A stretch of DNA of 10,080 nt, taken from the NCBI GenBank assembly GCA_016303035.1, contig JAEDML010000034.1, positions 1 through 10,080 of the forward strand. Direction: 5' to 3'. The stretch is from Clostridiaceae bacterium (GTDB lineage Bacteria > Bacillota > Clostridia > Oscillospirales > Acutalibacteraceae). Made by a program: the position numbers and the translations under genes. The notes beneath the pieces were generated by a model that saw nothing but the letters and a program-made list of their open reading frames with translations, did not search any database and was not told where the DNA came from. Shown here one piece after another: positions 1-5,710 of this stretch; the stretch's first letter is position 1; each line of letters begins with the position of its first letter.

Positions 1-2
1 TT

Positions 3-1034
3 AAAATCAACAAGACGGAATCCGAAACGGTTAAGAAGATTTTCAGACTTTATATAAACAACGGATATGGTGCGGCAAAGATTGCAGATATGCTCAACCG
101 AGACGGAATTAAAACAAAACGGGGTTGCAAATGGTCGCAAAATTCGGTTTGCCGTATTCTTGAAAACGAGCTTTATACCGGAAAAATCATCAACGGTAAG
201 GAAGAAGTTGCTGATTTTCTTACGGGTAAACGTGCTTCGAAAGACGAGAATGAATGGTTTGTAACAGAACGGCCGGAGCTTCGCATTATATCGGATGATG
301 ATTTTAACAATGCAAGACGGCTTAAAGCCGAAAGAGGAAAAAAATTTAAGGTAGACAAGGAGCGATACAGCAATCTGCATCTGTTTTCAACCCTAATTAA
401 GTGCAAGGACTGCGGATGGTCATTCCGCCGCAGTGTACGTACATATAAAAACACATATGTAAAGTGGGTGTGTTCTGGGCATAATCGAGGAGCTGACAGT
501 TGTCCGAATACCGTTTCTATTGATGAAAACGAACTGCTTGAGGTTATCGAACGTTACTTCTCGGATATACTTTGCCAAAAGAAAAATGTTATTGGGCTTG
601 TAGTAAATGAGTTTCAAAAGGTTTATCGTGCCAAAGACGAGAATGTTGCCTATGAAAAGGAACTCCGCACAGCAATAGAAAAATTAAAGCGTAACCGACA
701 AAAGTATATGGATATGTATACCGATGACCTTATCTCCCGTGAAGAATTAAATGCTAAAATCAGTGGGGATAAGCAGGAAATAGAACGACTTGAAAGCGAA
801 TTACAGATGGTGGAACGCCATCTTACAAAGGGTAACCAACTGCAAATGATACTTAACGACACCTTCAAGGAAATTGAAGATGTCAGCAATTTGCATGAGA
901 TTACCAATGCACAACTCAGAAGGGTGATTGACCGAATTGAGGTAGACCATGACGGAAATGTTGAAATATTTCTCAAACTTTTCCGAGAACTGGGACTTGA
1001 TAAAACCGTTCCTGTTTGTAACAGCCGTACATAA
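3..1034 (+). CDS. Large serine recombinase, C-terminal part (5' end outside window)
   Basis: The frame is open to the left edge and 343 residues are visible. It is the C-terminal part of a TnpX/CcrB/TndX-type large serine recombinase, which excises and integrates mobile DNA by serine-mediated strand exchange. The catalytic N-terminal resolvase domain lies outside the window. Visible parts in order: a recombinase domain (bases 3 to about 330), with the family-like stretch YGAAKIADMLNRDGI and then SQNSVCRILENELYTGKI; a zinc ribbon with Cys pairs at bases 402-413 (KCKDCGW) and 471-503 (VCSGH...SCPN); a long charged coiled coil (about 640-830) with the typical DLISREEL segment; and a C-terminal tail ending ELGLDKTV. 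Base use is more A+T-rich than in the downstream core genes, which fits mobile DNA. It probably marks one end of an integrated element. Family assignment is firm; activity cannot be judged from a fragment. Confidence 0.9.
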   Translation, partial: KINKTESETVKKIFRLYINNGYGAAKIADMLNRDGIKTKRGCKWSQNSVCRILENELYTGKIINGKEEVADFLTGKRASKDENEWFVTERPELRIISDDDFNNARRLKAERGKKFKVDKERYSNLHLFSTLIKCKDCGWSFRRSVRTYKNTYVKWVCSGHNRGADSCPNTVSIDENELLEVIERYFSDILCQKKNVIGLVVNEFQKVYRAKDENVAYEKELRTAIEKLKRNRQKYMDMYTDDLISREELNAKISGDKQEIERLESELQMVERHLTKGNQLQMILNDTFKEIEDVSNLHEITNAQLRRVIDRIEVDHDGNVEIFLKLFRELGLDKTVPVCNSRT

Positions 1035-1167
1035 GGATGTGACCGAACGCCTTAGCAAGGATGATCCGCAGCTTTACAGTAAGGTCAAAAAAGTGCTTGA
1101 AAAAAACAAACAGGAACGTCACATACGGGGCGGAATGGCCACCAGGCGCAAATATAAGGGAGAATAG
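949..1167 (+). CDS. Small basic ORF overlapping the recombinase 3' end (hypothetical)
   Basis: A 72-codon ORF in a different frame from the recombinase, overlapping it by 86 bases. A GAGGT Shine-Dalgarno-like site at 939-943 stands 5 bases before the ATG at 949. An in-frame GTG at 1039 is an alternative start, but the AAGGA before it is too close to be a normal RBS. The part beyond the recombinase stop reads as a real small protein: acidic/hydrophobic VTERLSKDDPQLYSKVKKVL, then a strongly basic tail with HIRGGMATRRKYKG. I have an impression, not checked, that similar short tails follow clostridial recombinases, as separate ORFs or C-terminal extensions. The function is not recognised; a small DNA-binding or recombinase-accessory role is speculation. 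The first 30 or so codons overlap conserved recombinase sequence and may not be translated. Confidence 0.4.
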   Translation: MTEMLKYFSNFSENWDLIKPFLFVTAVHKDVTERLSKDDPQLYSKVKKVLEKNKQERHIRGGMATRRKYKGE

Positions 1168-1169
1168 CT

Positions 1170-1445
1170 TAGGGTGACAAGAATAATCCGAATCTGCCTA
1201 AAATGGCGGAATTTCGGCGCCTTTTGGCAATTCGGTCTTGATAGGCGTCAGCCTATCTGCGCCCTCATTATCTAAAAATCATCCAAAATTCCGCTAATTT
1301 TAGGTCGCAGAATTTTGTAGGTGATGATTTTGCAAACAAATAAGGCAAAAACGCAGTTAATCCTGACGGATTAACGAGTATTTTAACAACATTTGGGTGC
1401 AAAATAATCCTCCAAAATCAGGTTCGGATTATTCTTGTCACCCTA
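1170..1445. mobile_element. MITE-like non-coding element with 27-bp terminal inverted repeats
   Basis: Bases 1170-1196 and 1419-1445 are inverted repeats matching at 26 of 27 positions; the outer part reads TAGGGTGACAAGAATAATCC on the left. The outermost TA on each side could be a duplicated TA target, as made by IS630/Tc1-mariner-type transposases. There is no gene inside, so it would depend on a transposase elsewhere. The interior folds into two arms. Left arm: 1197-1214 pairs with 1286-1304 and encloses hairpin 1240-1257 (7-bp stem, loop GTCA). Right arm: 1312-1334 pairs imperfectly with 1398-1420 and encloses hairpin 1356-1375 (8-bp stem, loop TGAC). The left repeat begins three bases after the stop codon of the small ORF. 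The inverted repeats are directly visible; the MITE designation and the target duplication are inferred from one copy. Confidence 0.75.
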
Positions 1446-1489
1446 GACCGGCGAGAGCTGAACCTATTACGGTCCGACCGTCGCCGGCC
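1446..1489. repeat. Imperfect palindrome between the MITE-like element and the ilvE promoter
   Basis: GACCGGCGA (1446-1454) and TCGCCGGCC (1481-1489) pair at 8 of 9 positions across a 26-base loop, which itself holds the small inverted repeat CGGT-CCG-ACCG (1470-1480). It is GC-rich and surrounded by A+T-rich sequence. No T run follows on the plus strand, so it is not an obvious intrinsic terminator. Lying between the recombinase gene and the first core gene, it could belong to the end or attachment region of the recombinase element, or be a regulatory structure upstream of ilvE. Neither is proven. Confidence 0.45.
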
Positions 1490-1498
1490 TAAAAATTA

Positions 1499-1527
1499 TT
1501 GACAAATGAAATACGCGGTGATATACT
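1499..1527 (+). promoter_or_regulatory. Sigma-A promoter for the ilvE leader
   Basis: A perfect -35 box TTGACA (1499-1504) is followed after 17 bases by TATACT (1522-1527), one mismatch from TATAAT. Transcription should begin near 1534 and run through the leader into ilvE. It lies downstream of the mobile sequences, so ilvE expression should not depend on them. Confidence 0.85.
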
Positions 1528-1533
1528 TAATTA

Positions 1534-1744
1534 AAAATTATTAAAACCGTGCTTAAATGCGTATATTATGCACTTAAAGCAAGGCGAATTTCTGTTCCGA
1601 GAGGCGGCAGTTTCACCACTGCATTTTCTTAATACCGCGGATGTAATCGATACAACCGTCTCAAAGCTTTCTTTGAGGCGGCTTTTTCTTTACATAACAG
1701 AAAAATCCGAATACAGGAAACTATAAAGGCAAGGAGTAATTACT
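1534..1744 (+). promoter_or_regulatory. ilvE attenuator leader with T-box-like 3' core
   Basis: The transcript from the promoter at 1499-1527 has a leader of about 210 nt before ilvE. In order it holds an imperfect hairpin at 1551-1580, a GAGGCGG segment at 1601-1607, hairpin GCAGT-TTCACC-ACTGC (1607-1622), ACCGCGG (1634-1640), and an intrinsic terminator (1656-1687). The terminator's 5' arm CCGTCTC (1656-1662) can pair either with GAGGCGG at 1675-1681 (terminator) or with the identical GAGGCGG at 1601-1607 (antiterminator), so the two states exclude each other. The order ACCGCGG, short linker, CCGTCTC resembles the antiterminator region of T-box riboswitches, where GCGG and CCGU also pair. 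However, the UGGN that binds the tRNA 3' end is missing before ACC, and no normal Stem I fits the short leader. It is an attenuator by structure; the ligand is unknown. Confidence 0.6.
1656..1691 (+). terminator. Intrinsic terminator inside the ilvE leader (attenuator)
   Basis: An 11-bp stem with one G-U pair joins 1656-1666 and 1671-1681, closed by a CTTT loop and followed by CTTTTTCTTT (1682-1691). It lies about 55 bases before the ilvE start, so it must be bypassed for ilvE expression. Confidence 0.85.
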
Positions 1745-2809
1745 ATGGATATCAAAATAACAAAAACCGACTGTCCGAGTCCGAAGCCGGACAGTTCAAC
1801 GCTTGAATTCGGCAAAACCTTTACCGACCATATGTTTATAATGGATTACAGCTCTGATTTGGGCTGGCATGACGCAAGAATAGTTCCGTTTGCCAATATT
1901 TCGCTTCATCCGGCTTCGACCGTACTGCACTACGGCTCTGAAATATTCGAGGGCTTAAAGGCATACCGCCGTGCCGACGGCAAGGTTCAGCTTTTCCGCC
2001 CGATTGAGAATATACGCCGAATGAACAACTCTGCAGAAAGGCTTTGCCTTCCGCAGATTCCCGAAGAAGACGCACTTTATATACTTGATACCTTTGTAGG
2101 TCTTGAGCAGGATTGGACCCCCTCTGCCGAGGGCACCTCGCTTTATTTGCGCCCCTTTATGTTCGGCAATGATGAATCTTTGGGCGTGCACGCCGTACAT
2201 AACGCAACCTTTATGATTATCGCCTCCCCCGTAGGCAGCTACTACAAGGAGGGCATAAATCCCGTAAAGATTATGATTGAATCGGAGGATGTACGCGCAG
2301 TACGCGGCGGCACAGGATATGCAAAATGCGGCGGAAACTACGCCGCAAGCAACCGCGCCGGCGAAAAAGCCGAGAAAAAGGGCTATTCTCAGGTGCTTTG
2401 GCTTGACGGTGTAGAGCGTAAATACATCGAAGAGGTCGGCGCTATGAACGTTATGTTCAAGATTGACGGCAAAATAGTAACCCCCAAGCTTACGGGCTCA
2501 ATACTTCCCGGAATCACCAGAAAATCCTGTATAGAGGTGCTTAAAAGTGAGGGCTACACGGTAGAAGAACGGCTTTTAAGCGTTGACGAGCTTTTCTCCG
2601 CGCTTGAATCGGGCAAGCTTGAAGAGGCGTGGGGCTGCGGAACCGCCGCGGTTGTTTCCCCGATAGGCGAGCTTATGCTTAACGATAAAAAGTACACAAT
2701 AAACAACGGTGAGATAGGCAAGGTTACCCACCACCTGTACGATATCCTTACGGGTATTCAGTGGGGCAGGCTTGAGGATACCTTCGGCTGGACTTATCCC
2801 ATAAAATAA
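1745..2809 (+). CDS. ilvE: Branched-chain amino acid aminotransferase
   Basis: A cytosolic PLP enzyme that transfers the amino group between glutamate and the 2-oxoacids of Leu, Ile and Val: the last step of their synthesis and the first of their breakdown. It is a fold-type IV aminotransferase of the longer subgroup that includes the mammalian enzymes; 354 residues is normal for that group. Visible motifs: LHYGSEIFEGLKAYR (61-75); GYAKCGGNYAAS with the likely PLP lysine K194; QVLWLDGVERKYIEEVGAMN (216-235), including the cofactor-binding Glu about residue 230; SILPGITRKS (252-261); and GCGTAAVVSPIG (297-308). AAGGAG (1731-1736) stands 8 bases before the ATG, which settles the start. The gene stands alone between its own attenuated leader and a terminator, so it is a single-gene unit. 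Nothing appears broken. Confidence 0.96.
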   Translation: MDIKITKTDCPSPKPDSSTLEFGKTFTDHMFIMDYSSDLGWHDARIVPFANISLHPASTVLHYGSEIFEGLKAYRRADGKVQLFRPIENIRRMNNSAERLCLPQIPEEDALYILDTFVGLEQDWTPSAEGTSLYLRPFMFGNDESLGVHAVHNATFMIIASPVGSYYKEGINPVKIMIESEDVRAVRGGTGYAKCGGNYAASNRAGEKAEKKGYSQVLWLDGVERKYIEEVGAMNVMFKIDGKIVTPKLTGSILPGITRKSCIEVLKSEGYTVEERLLSVDELFSALESGKLEEAWGCGTAAVVSPIGELMLNDKKYTINNGEIGKVTHHLYDILTGIQWGRLEDTFGWTYPIK

Positions 2810-2824
2810 TAAAATAATCAAAAT

Positions 2825-2854
2825 AAACGGGAGCCGATATTCGGTTCCCGTTTT
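2825..2854. terminator. Bidirectional terminator between ilvE and the 59-residue ORF
   Basis: A 13-bp stem (2825-2837 with 2841-2853, one G-U pair) has a 3-base loop TAT. On the plus strand it is followed by TTTTAG, ending ilvE. On the minus strand it is followed by TTTATTTTG, ending the converging 59-residue gene. Position and symmetry support use in both directions. Confidence 0.8.
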
Positions 2855-2885
2855 AGTATGTCGATAAGGTTTGTTTTAATTTAAC

Positions 2886-3065
2886 CTAACGGAACATTGT
2901 CTGAACGCCGTCGGCAAAATCGCCTACCGCTTTTACAAGCTTTGCAGAGCCCTTGCTTATATTGCGGTGGTCCTTAAGCATAACCTTTCCTACGGCTACC
3001 GCGGCTGCTCCGGCAATCATTCCGGCTCCGATTCCCTTGATAAATGACATTGAACTGTTTTGCAT
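2886..3065 (-). CDS. Small glycine-rich protein, 59 residues (hypothetical)
   Basis: An ORF on the minus strand from ATG (3063-3065) to TAG (2886-2888), 59 residues. A strong GGGAGG site (plus positions 3073-3078) stands 7 bases before the ATG. The N-terminal half is a glycine/alanine-rich hydrophobic segment, GIGAGMIAGAAAVAVGKVML (11-30), with GxxxG-like spacing suited to helix packing in a membrane. The C-terminal half is a short amphipathic stretch, ISKGSAKLVKAVGDFADGV, ending QTMFR. I do not recognise a named family, though short Gly-zipper proteins with this two-part plan are familiar in clostridial genomes. It lies 78 bases downstream of asnB on the same strand, but the asnB terminator comes between them and contains its RBS. 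A membrane-associated role is inference only. Confidence 0.7.
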   Translation of the reverse strand: MQNSSMSFIKGIGAGMIAGAAAVAVGKVMLKDHRNISKGSAKLVKAVGDFADGVQTMFR

Positions 3066-3112
3066 AAAAAATCCTCCCTTTCGGAAATATTTTTTCCCGA
3101 AAAGGAGGATTT
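3066..3112 (-). terminator. asnB terminator overlapping the RBS of the 59-residue ORF
   Basis: On the plus strand, 3069-3087 and 3093-3112 form a long stem with one mismatch and one bulge, around a 5-base loop. Read on the minus strand, the 3' arm carries GGGAGG and is followed by six Ts (3071 to 3066) directly before the ATG of the small gene. It therefore works as an intrinsic terminator for asnB, while its 3' arm is also the Shine-Dalgarno site of the next gene. On the plus strand the hairpin is followed by TTTATTTTTG, so weak bidirectional use is possible. Confidence 0.8.
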
Positions 3113-3143
3113 ATTTTTGATAATATTTTACATTAAAGGAATT

Positions 3144-4985
3144 TTATGCTTCCTGTTTAAAGAATCTGTCATACCAGGTAAGGAAGGTAAATACCGTCCA
3201 GATTTTGCGGCTTACATCCTCCTTGCCCGACCTGTGGCGGTCAAGCAGGGCTACAAGCTTGTCGGTATCAAAATACCTTGCCGCGTCTTCCGAGGTAAAC
3301 GCCGCCTTAACCTTATTATAGTATTTTTCTTCCTTGAGCCATACCCTTATCGGAACGGGGAAGCCCAGCTTGTCCTTATCGGCCGTGCGCTTAGGCAGAG
3401 TTTTTTCCGCCGCCTTGCGCAGAGCAAGCTTGGTAGTTACGGTGTTTACACGGCATTTCAGCGGAATAGCTTCGGCAAGCTCCATAACCTTTTTGTCAAG
3501 GAACGGAACGCGTAATTCGAGCGAGTTTGCCATACTTGTCTTGTCCGCCTTGAGAAGAATATCTCCCATAAGCCACATATTTATATCGAGGTACTGCATT
3601 TTGGTAATGTCGTCCTTGTCCTTTACCTCGCTGTAAAATTTATCGCACAGCACTTTGGGGGCGGCGGCTTTTTTCGCGGTCTCGCTTTTAAGAATTTCAT
3701 TGCGCTCCTTAACGCTGAAGATATTGGCGTTGCCTATAAAACGCTCCTCAATGGTTTTTCCGCGGCGCACAAGGTAGTTTACACCGTGTATCTGCGGCAG
3801 ATGCTCGCAGATTTTGCTGATAACTCGGCGTACTGCAAAGGGCAGCTTATCGTAGGCGGTAAGGGTAATCGGTTCCTGATAAATTCGGTAACCGCCGAAA
3901 AGCTCGTCCGCTCCCTCGCCCGACATTACAACCTTAACATATTTGCTTGCAAGCTGACTTACAAAGAAAAGCGCAATGGCGGCAGGGTCGGCAAGCGGCT
4001 CGTCCATATGATACTGAATTTTCGGAAATTCCTCCCAATATTCCTCGGGTGTTATCACCTTTGAAATGTTCTCTACCCCTATTGTGTCGGCAAATTCCTT
4101 TGCAAAATGAATTTCGTTGTAACGGTCTCCGTCGGGGCTCTCAAAGCCTACCGTAAAGGTCTTGTCCACATTCGCCGCCTCGGCGATATAGCTTGAATCT
4201 ATACCGCTTGAAAGGAAGGAGCCTACTTCAACATCGGCGATTTTATGCGCCTGTACCGATTCTCTTACCGCTTTATCGGCAAGGTCGGCGTAGTATTCAA
4301 GCACGCCGTCCTTTTCCTCAAAATCGGGGCGGAAATAGCGCGTTTTACGCATTTCGCCGTTTTTAAGGGTAAAATAGTGCGCGGGCGGAAGCTTGAATAC
4401 ATTTTTGAAAAAGGTCTCCTCTGTCGGCGAATACTGGAACGAAAGATAATGACCGAGAGCCTCCTCGTTAAGCTCCTTTTTAAAATCGGGGTGGTCGAGG
4501 AAGGACTTTATTTCCGAGCCGAAAATAAAGCTTCCGTTCATAAAGGTGTAGTAAAACGGCTTTATGCCGAACATATCCCTCGCGGCGAAGATAGATTTAT
4601 CGCGGCGGTCGAATATGACAAAGGCAAACATTCCGCGCAGTCTTCCCACAAGCTCCTCGCCCCACTGCTCGTAGCCGTGAAGCAGTACCTCACTGTCGGA
4701 ATTGTTGGCAAAGGTGTGACCGGATTTAATAAGCTCCGCCCTTAAATCCTTGAAGTTATAAATTTCGCCGTTGAAGACAAGCACAAGCGACTTATCCTCG
4801 TTAAACATCGGCTGGTCGCCATCGGCAAGGTCGATAATGCTAAGCCGTCTGAAACCCAGCGCAATATCCGAGTCGATATATTTGCCGTCCGAGTCGGGTC
4901 CGCGGTGCACAATGCGGTTCATCATTTTTTCAAGCACCGTTCCGTCGTCACCTATTCTGTTTGTAAAGCCTGTAAATCCGCACAT
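3144..4985 (-). CDS. asnB: Asparagine synthetase, glutamine-hydrolysing
   Basis: A cytosolic enzyme that makes asparagine from aspartate, ATP and glutamine. The N-terminal class II amidotransferase domain (about 1-200) begins MCGFTGF, with Cys2 as the nucleophile once Met1 is removed. It shows RRLSIID (46-52), FNGEIYN (71-77) and NSDSE (95-99). The C-terminal synthetase domain (about 235-600) has the ATP-binding PP-loop as LSSGIDSS (258-265), DEPLADPAAIA (328-338) and SGEGADELFGGY (355-366). The PP-loop has Ser where SGG is commonest, which I take as a tolerated variant. Length 613 is within the family range. AAAGGAG stands 6 bases before the ATG. It starts 36 bases after the Gx-family gene with no terminator between, so the two are probably co-transcribed from the promoter at 5553-5581. 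Confidence 0.95.
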   Translation of the reverse strand: MCGFTGFTNRIGDDGTVLEKMMNRIVHRGPDSDGKYIDSDIALGFRRLSIIDLADGDQPMFNEDKSLVLVFNGEIYNFKDLRAELIKSGHTFANNSDSEVLLHGYEQWGEELVGRLRGMFAFVIFDRRDKSIFAARDMFGIKPFYYTFMNGSFIFGSEIKSFLDHPDFKKELNEEALGHYLSFQYSPTEETFFKNVFKLPPAHYFTLKNGEMRKTRYFRPDFEEKDGVLEYYADLADKAVRESVQAHKIADVEVGSFLSSGIDSSYIAEAANVDKTFTVGFESPDGDRYNEIHFAKEFADTIGVENISKVITPEEYWEEFPKIQYHMDEPLADPAAIALFFVSQLASKYVKVVMSGEGADELFGGYRIYQEPITLTAYDKLPFAVRRVISKICEHLPQIHGVNYLVRRGKTIEERFIGNANIFSVKERNEILKSETAKKAAAPKVLCDKFYSEVKDKDDITKMQYLDINMWLMGDILLKADKTSMANSLELRVPFLDKKVMELAEAIPLKCRVNTVTTKLALRKAAEKTLPKRTADKDKLGFPVPIRVWLKEEKYYNKVKAAFTSEDAARYFDTDKLVALLDRHRSGKEDVSRKIWTVFTFLTWYDRFFKQEA

Positions 4986-5021
4986 GGGAAACTCCTTTCA
5001 GGGAAAACAATAATTATTTTT

Positions 5022-5522
5022 TTACCGAAAATTTATATTTTTATTAAATCTTTTAAAGATAAACGCCGCAAGCAATCCTACCGCCGCACCGCTTACCGCG
5101 CCGCTTGCAAGCAGTACGGGCAGCCAGTACCACGCGGATTTCCCGAGCACCGCCGCCGCGACAATCGTCTGGCAGATGTTGTGCGCCGTGCCGCCTGCAA
5201 TACTTAAGCCCGTAATGCTGAATTTATGCGTTTTTGAAAGCAACAGCATAACAAGAAAGGATCCTGCCGCGCCCGAAAGAGAAAACACAAGCGAAAAGGG
5301 AGCCGAAAACAAAAGGGATGACAGCAGTATTCTTGTAAAGTTTACCGCAAGGGCACCCTTAATATCCCCTTTTGCGATATACAAAAGCGCGACCGCGTTT
5401 GCAAACCCCGGTTTTATGCCGGGAACCGAAATTACGGGTGGGATAAGACTTTCAAGGTAACCGAGCACAATGCAGAGAGCGGTGGAAAATCCGTAAATGC
5501 AGACCTTTTTTGCCACCTGCAT
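5022..5522 (-). CDS. Gx transporter family membrane protein (heptaprenyl-diphosphate synthase component I-like)
   Basis: A 166-residue, strongly hydrophobic protein with about five or six membrane helices. The early conserved segment IPPVISVPGIKPGFANAV (27-44) and the later GGTAHNICQTIVAA (110-123) match my memory of the family called Gx transporter or 'heptaprenyl diphosphate synthase component I'. That family resembles ECF-type substrate-binding membrane proteins; the older enzymatic name is probably misleading. The cargo is unknown. In many Firmicutes a small NusG-domain-II protein precedes this gene; none is seen here, as the next gene upstream is divergent. The ATG at 5520-5522 has only an AAAGGGG-like RBS at very short spacing. 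Its promoter is at 5553-5581 and asnB follows 36 bases on. The pairing with asnB does not by itself identify a substrate. Confidence 0.85.
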   Translation of the reverse strand: MQVAKKVCIYGFSTALCIVLGYLESLIPPVISVPGIKPGFANAVALLYIAKGDIKGALAVNFTRILLSSLLFSAPFSLVFSLSGAAGSFLVMLLLSKTHKFSITGLSIAGGTAHNICQTIVAAAVLGKSAWYWLPVLLASGAVSGAAVGLLAAFIFKRFNKNINFR

Positions 5523-5552
5523 CGCCCCTTTCGCCTATTAAACATATTATAT

Positions 5553-5581
5553 ATTTTAACATCGGCTAACGCTTTTGTCAA
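5553..5581 (-). promoter_or_regulatory. Sigma-A promoter for the Gx gene and asnB
   Basis: On the minus strand TTGACA (plus 5576-5581) is followed after 17 bases by TAAAAT (plus 5553-5558). It reads toward the Gx-family gene. An overlapping TATAAT slightly downstream lacks a matching -35 box. The -35 box overlaps the inverted repeat at 5579-5595. Confidence 0.75.
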
Positions 5582-5595
5582 CGCAGGGAGCGTTG
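5579..5595. repeat. Inverted repeat overlapping the Gx promoter -35 box (possible operator)
   Basis: CAACGC (5579-5584) and GCGTTG (5590-5595) are perfect inverted repeats around AGGGA. The left half shares bases with the -35 hexamer of the minus-strand promoter. The position would suit a repressor site, but no regulator is encoded nearby and there is only one copy. Confidence 0.35.
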
Positions 5596-5638
5596 TTATA
5601 ATATTTTAAATAAATCAAGGTTTTTTCTTTATATTCGA

Positions 5639-5667
5639 TTGACATAAAATCCATATTGTGTTAAAAT
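5639..5667 (+). promoter_or_regulatory. Sigma-A promoter for the MinD-like/mgsA/hisS operon
   Basis: TTGACA (5639-5644), a 17-base spacer, then TAAAAT (5662-5667). The start would fall near 5674, about 37 bases before the MinD-like ATG. It is divergent from, and identical in both hexamers to, the promoter at 5553-5581. Confidence 0.8.
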
Positions 5668-5710
5668 TTTTAATTATAAGGCTTATAGGTTTTCAGAAAG
5701 GGTTTGTGCT

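Noticed and set aside
1170..1445. Reading the terminal repeats as a two-repeat CRISPR array or an intrinsic terminator
   Set aside because: The repeats are inverted, not direct, occur once each about 220 bases apart, and no T run follows.
1568..1726. A 52-residue leucine-containing ORF running through the ilvE leader, which could be a leader peptide
   Set aside because: There is no ribosome binding site before its ATG, it runs through the terminator without a cluster of Leu, Ile or Val codons at the control point, and the alternative RNA pairings explain the region without it.
4190..4215. AsnB PP-loop reading SSGIDSS instead of SGGxDSS as a sign of lost function
   Set aside because: The remaining motifs, including Cys2 and SGEGADELFGGY, are intact, and I believe this variant occurs in other Firmicutes AsnB proteins.
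3060..4745. Several plus-strand open frames of 80-166 codons opposite asnB
   Set aside because: They are antisense shadows of a well-conserved asnB, lack ribosome binding sites and show no recognisable protein motifs.
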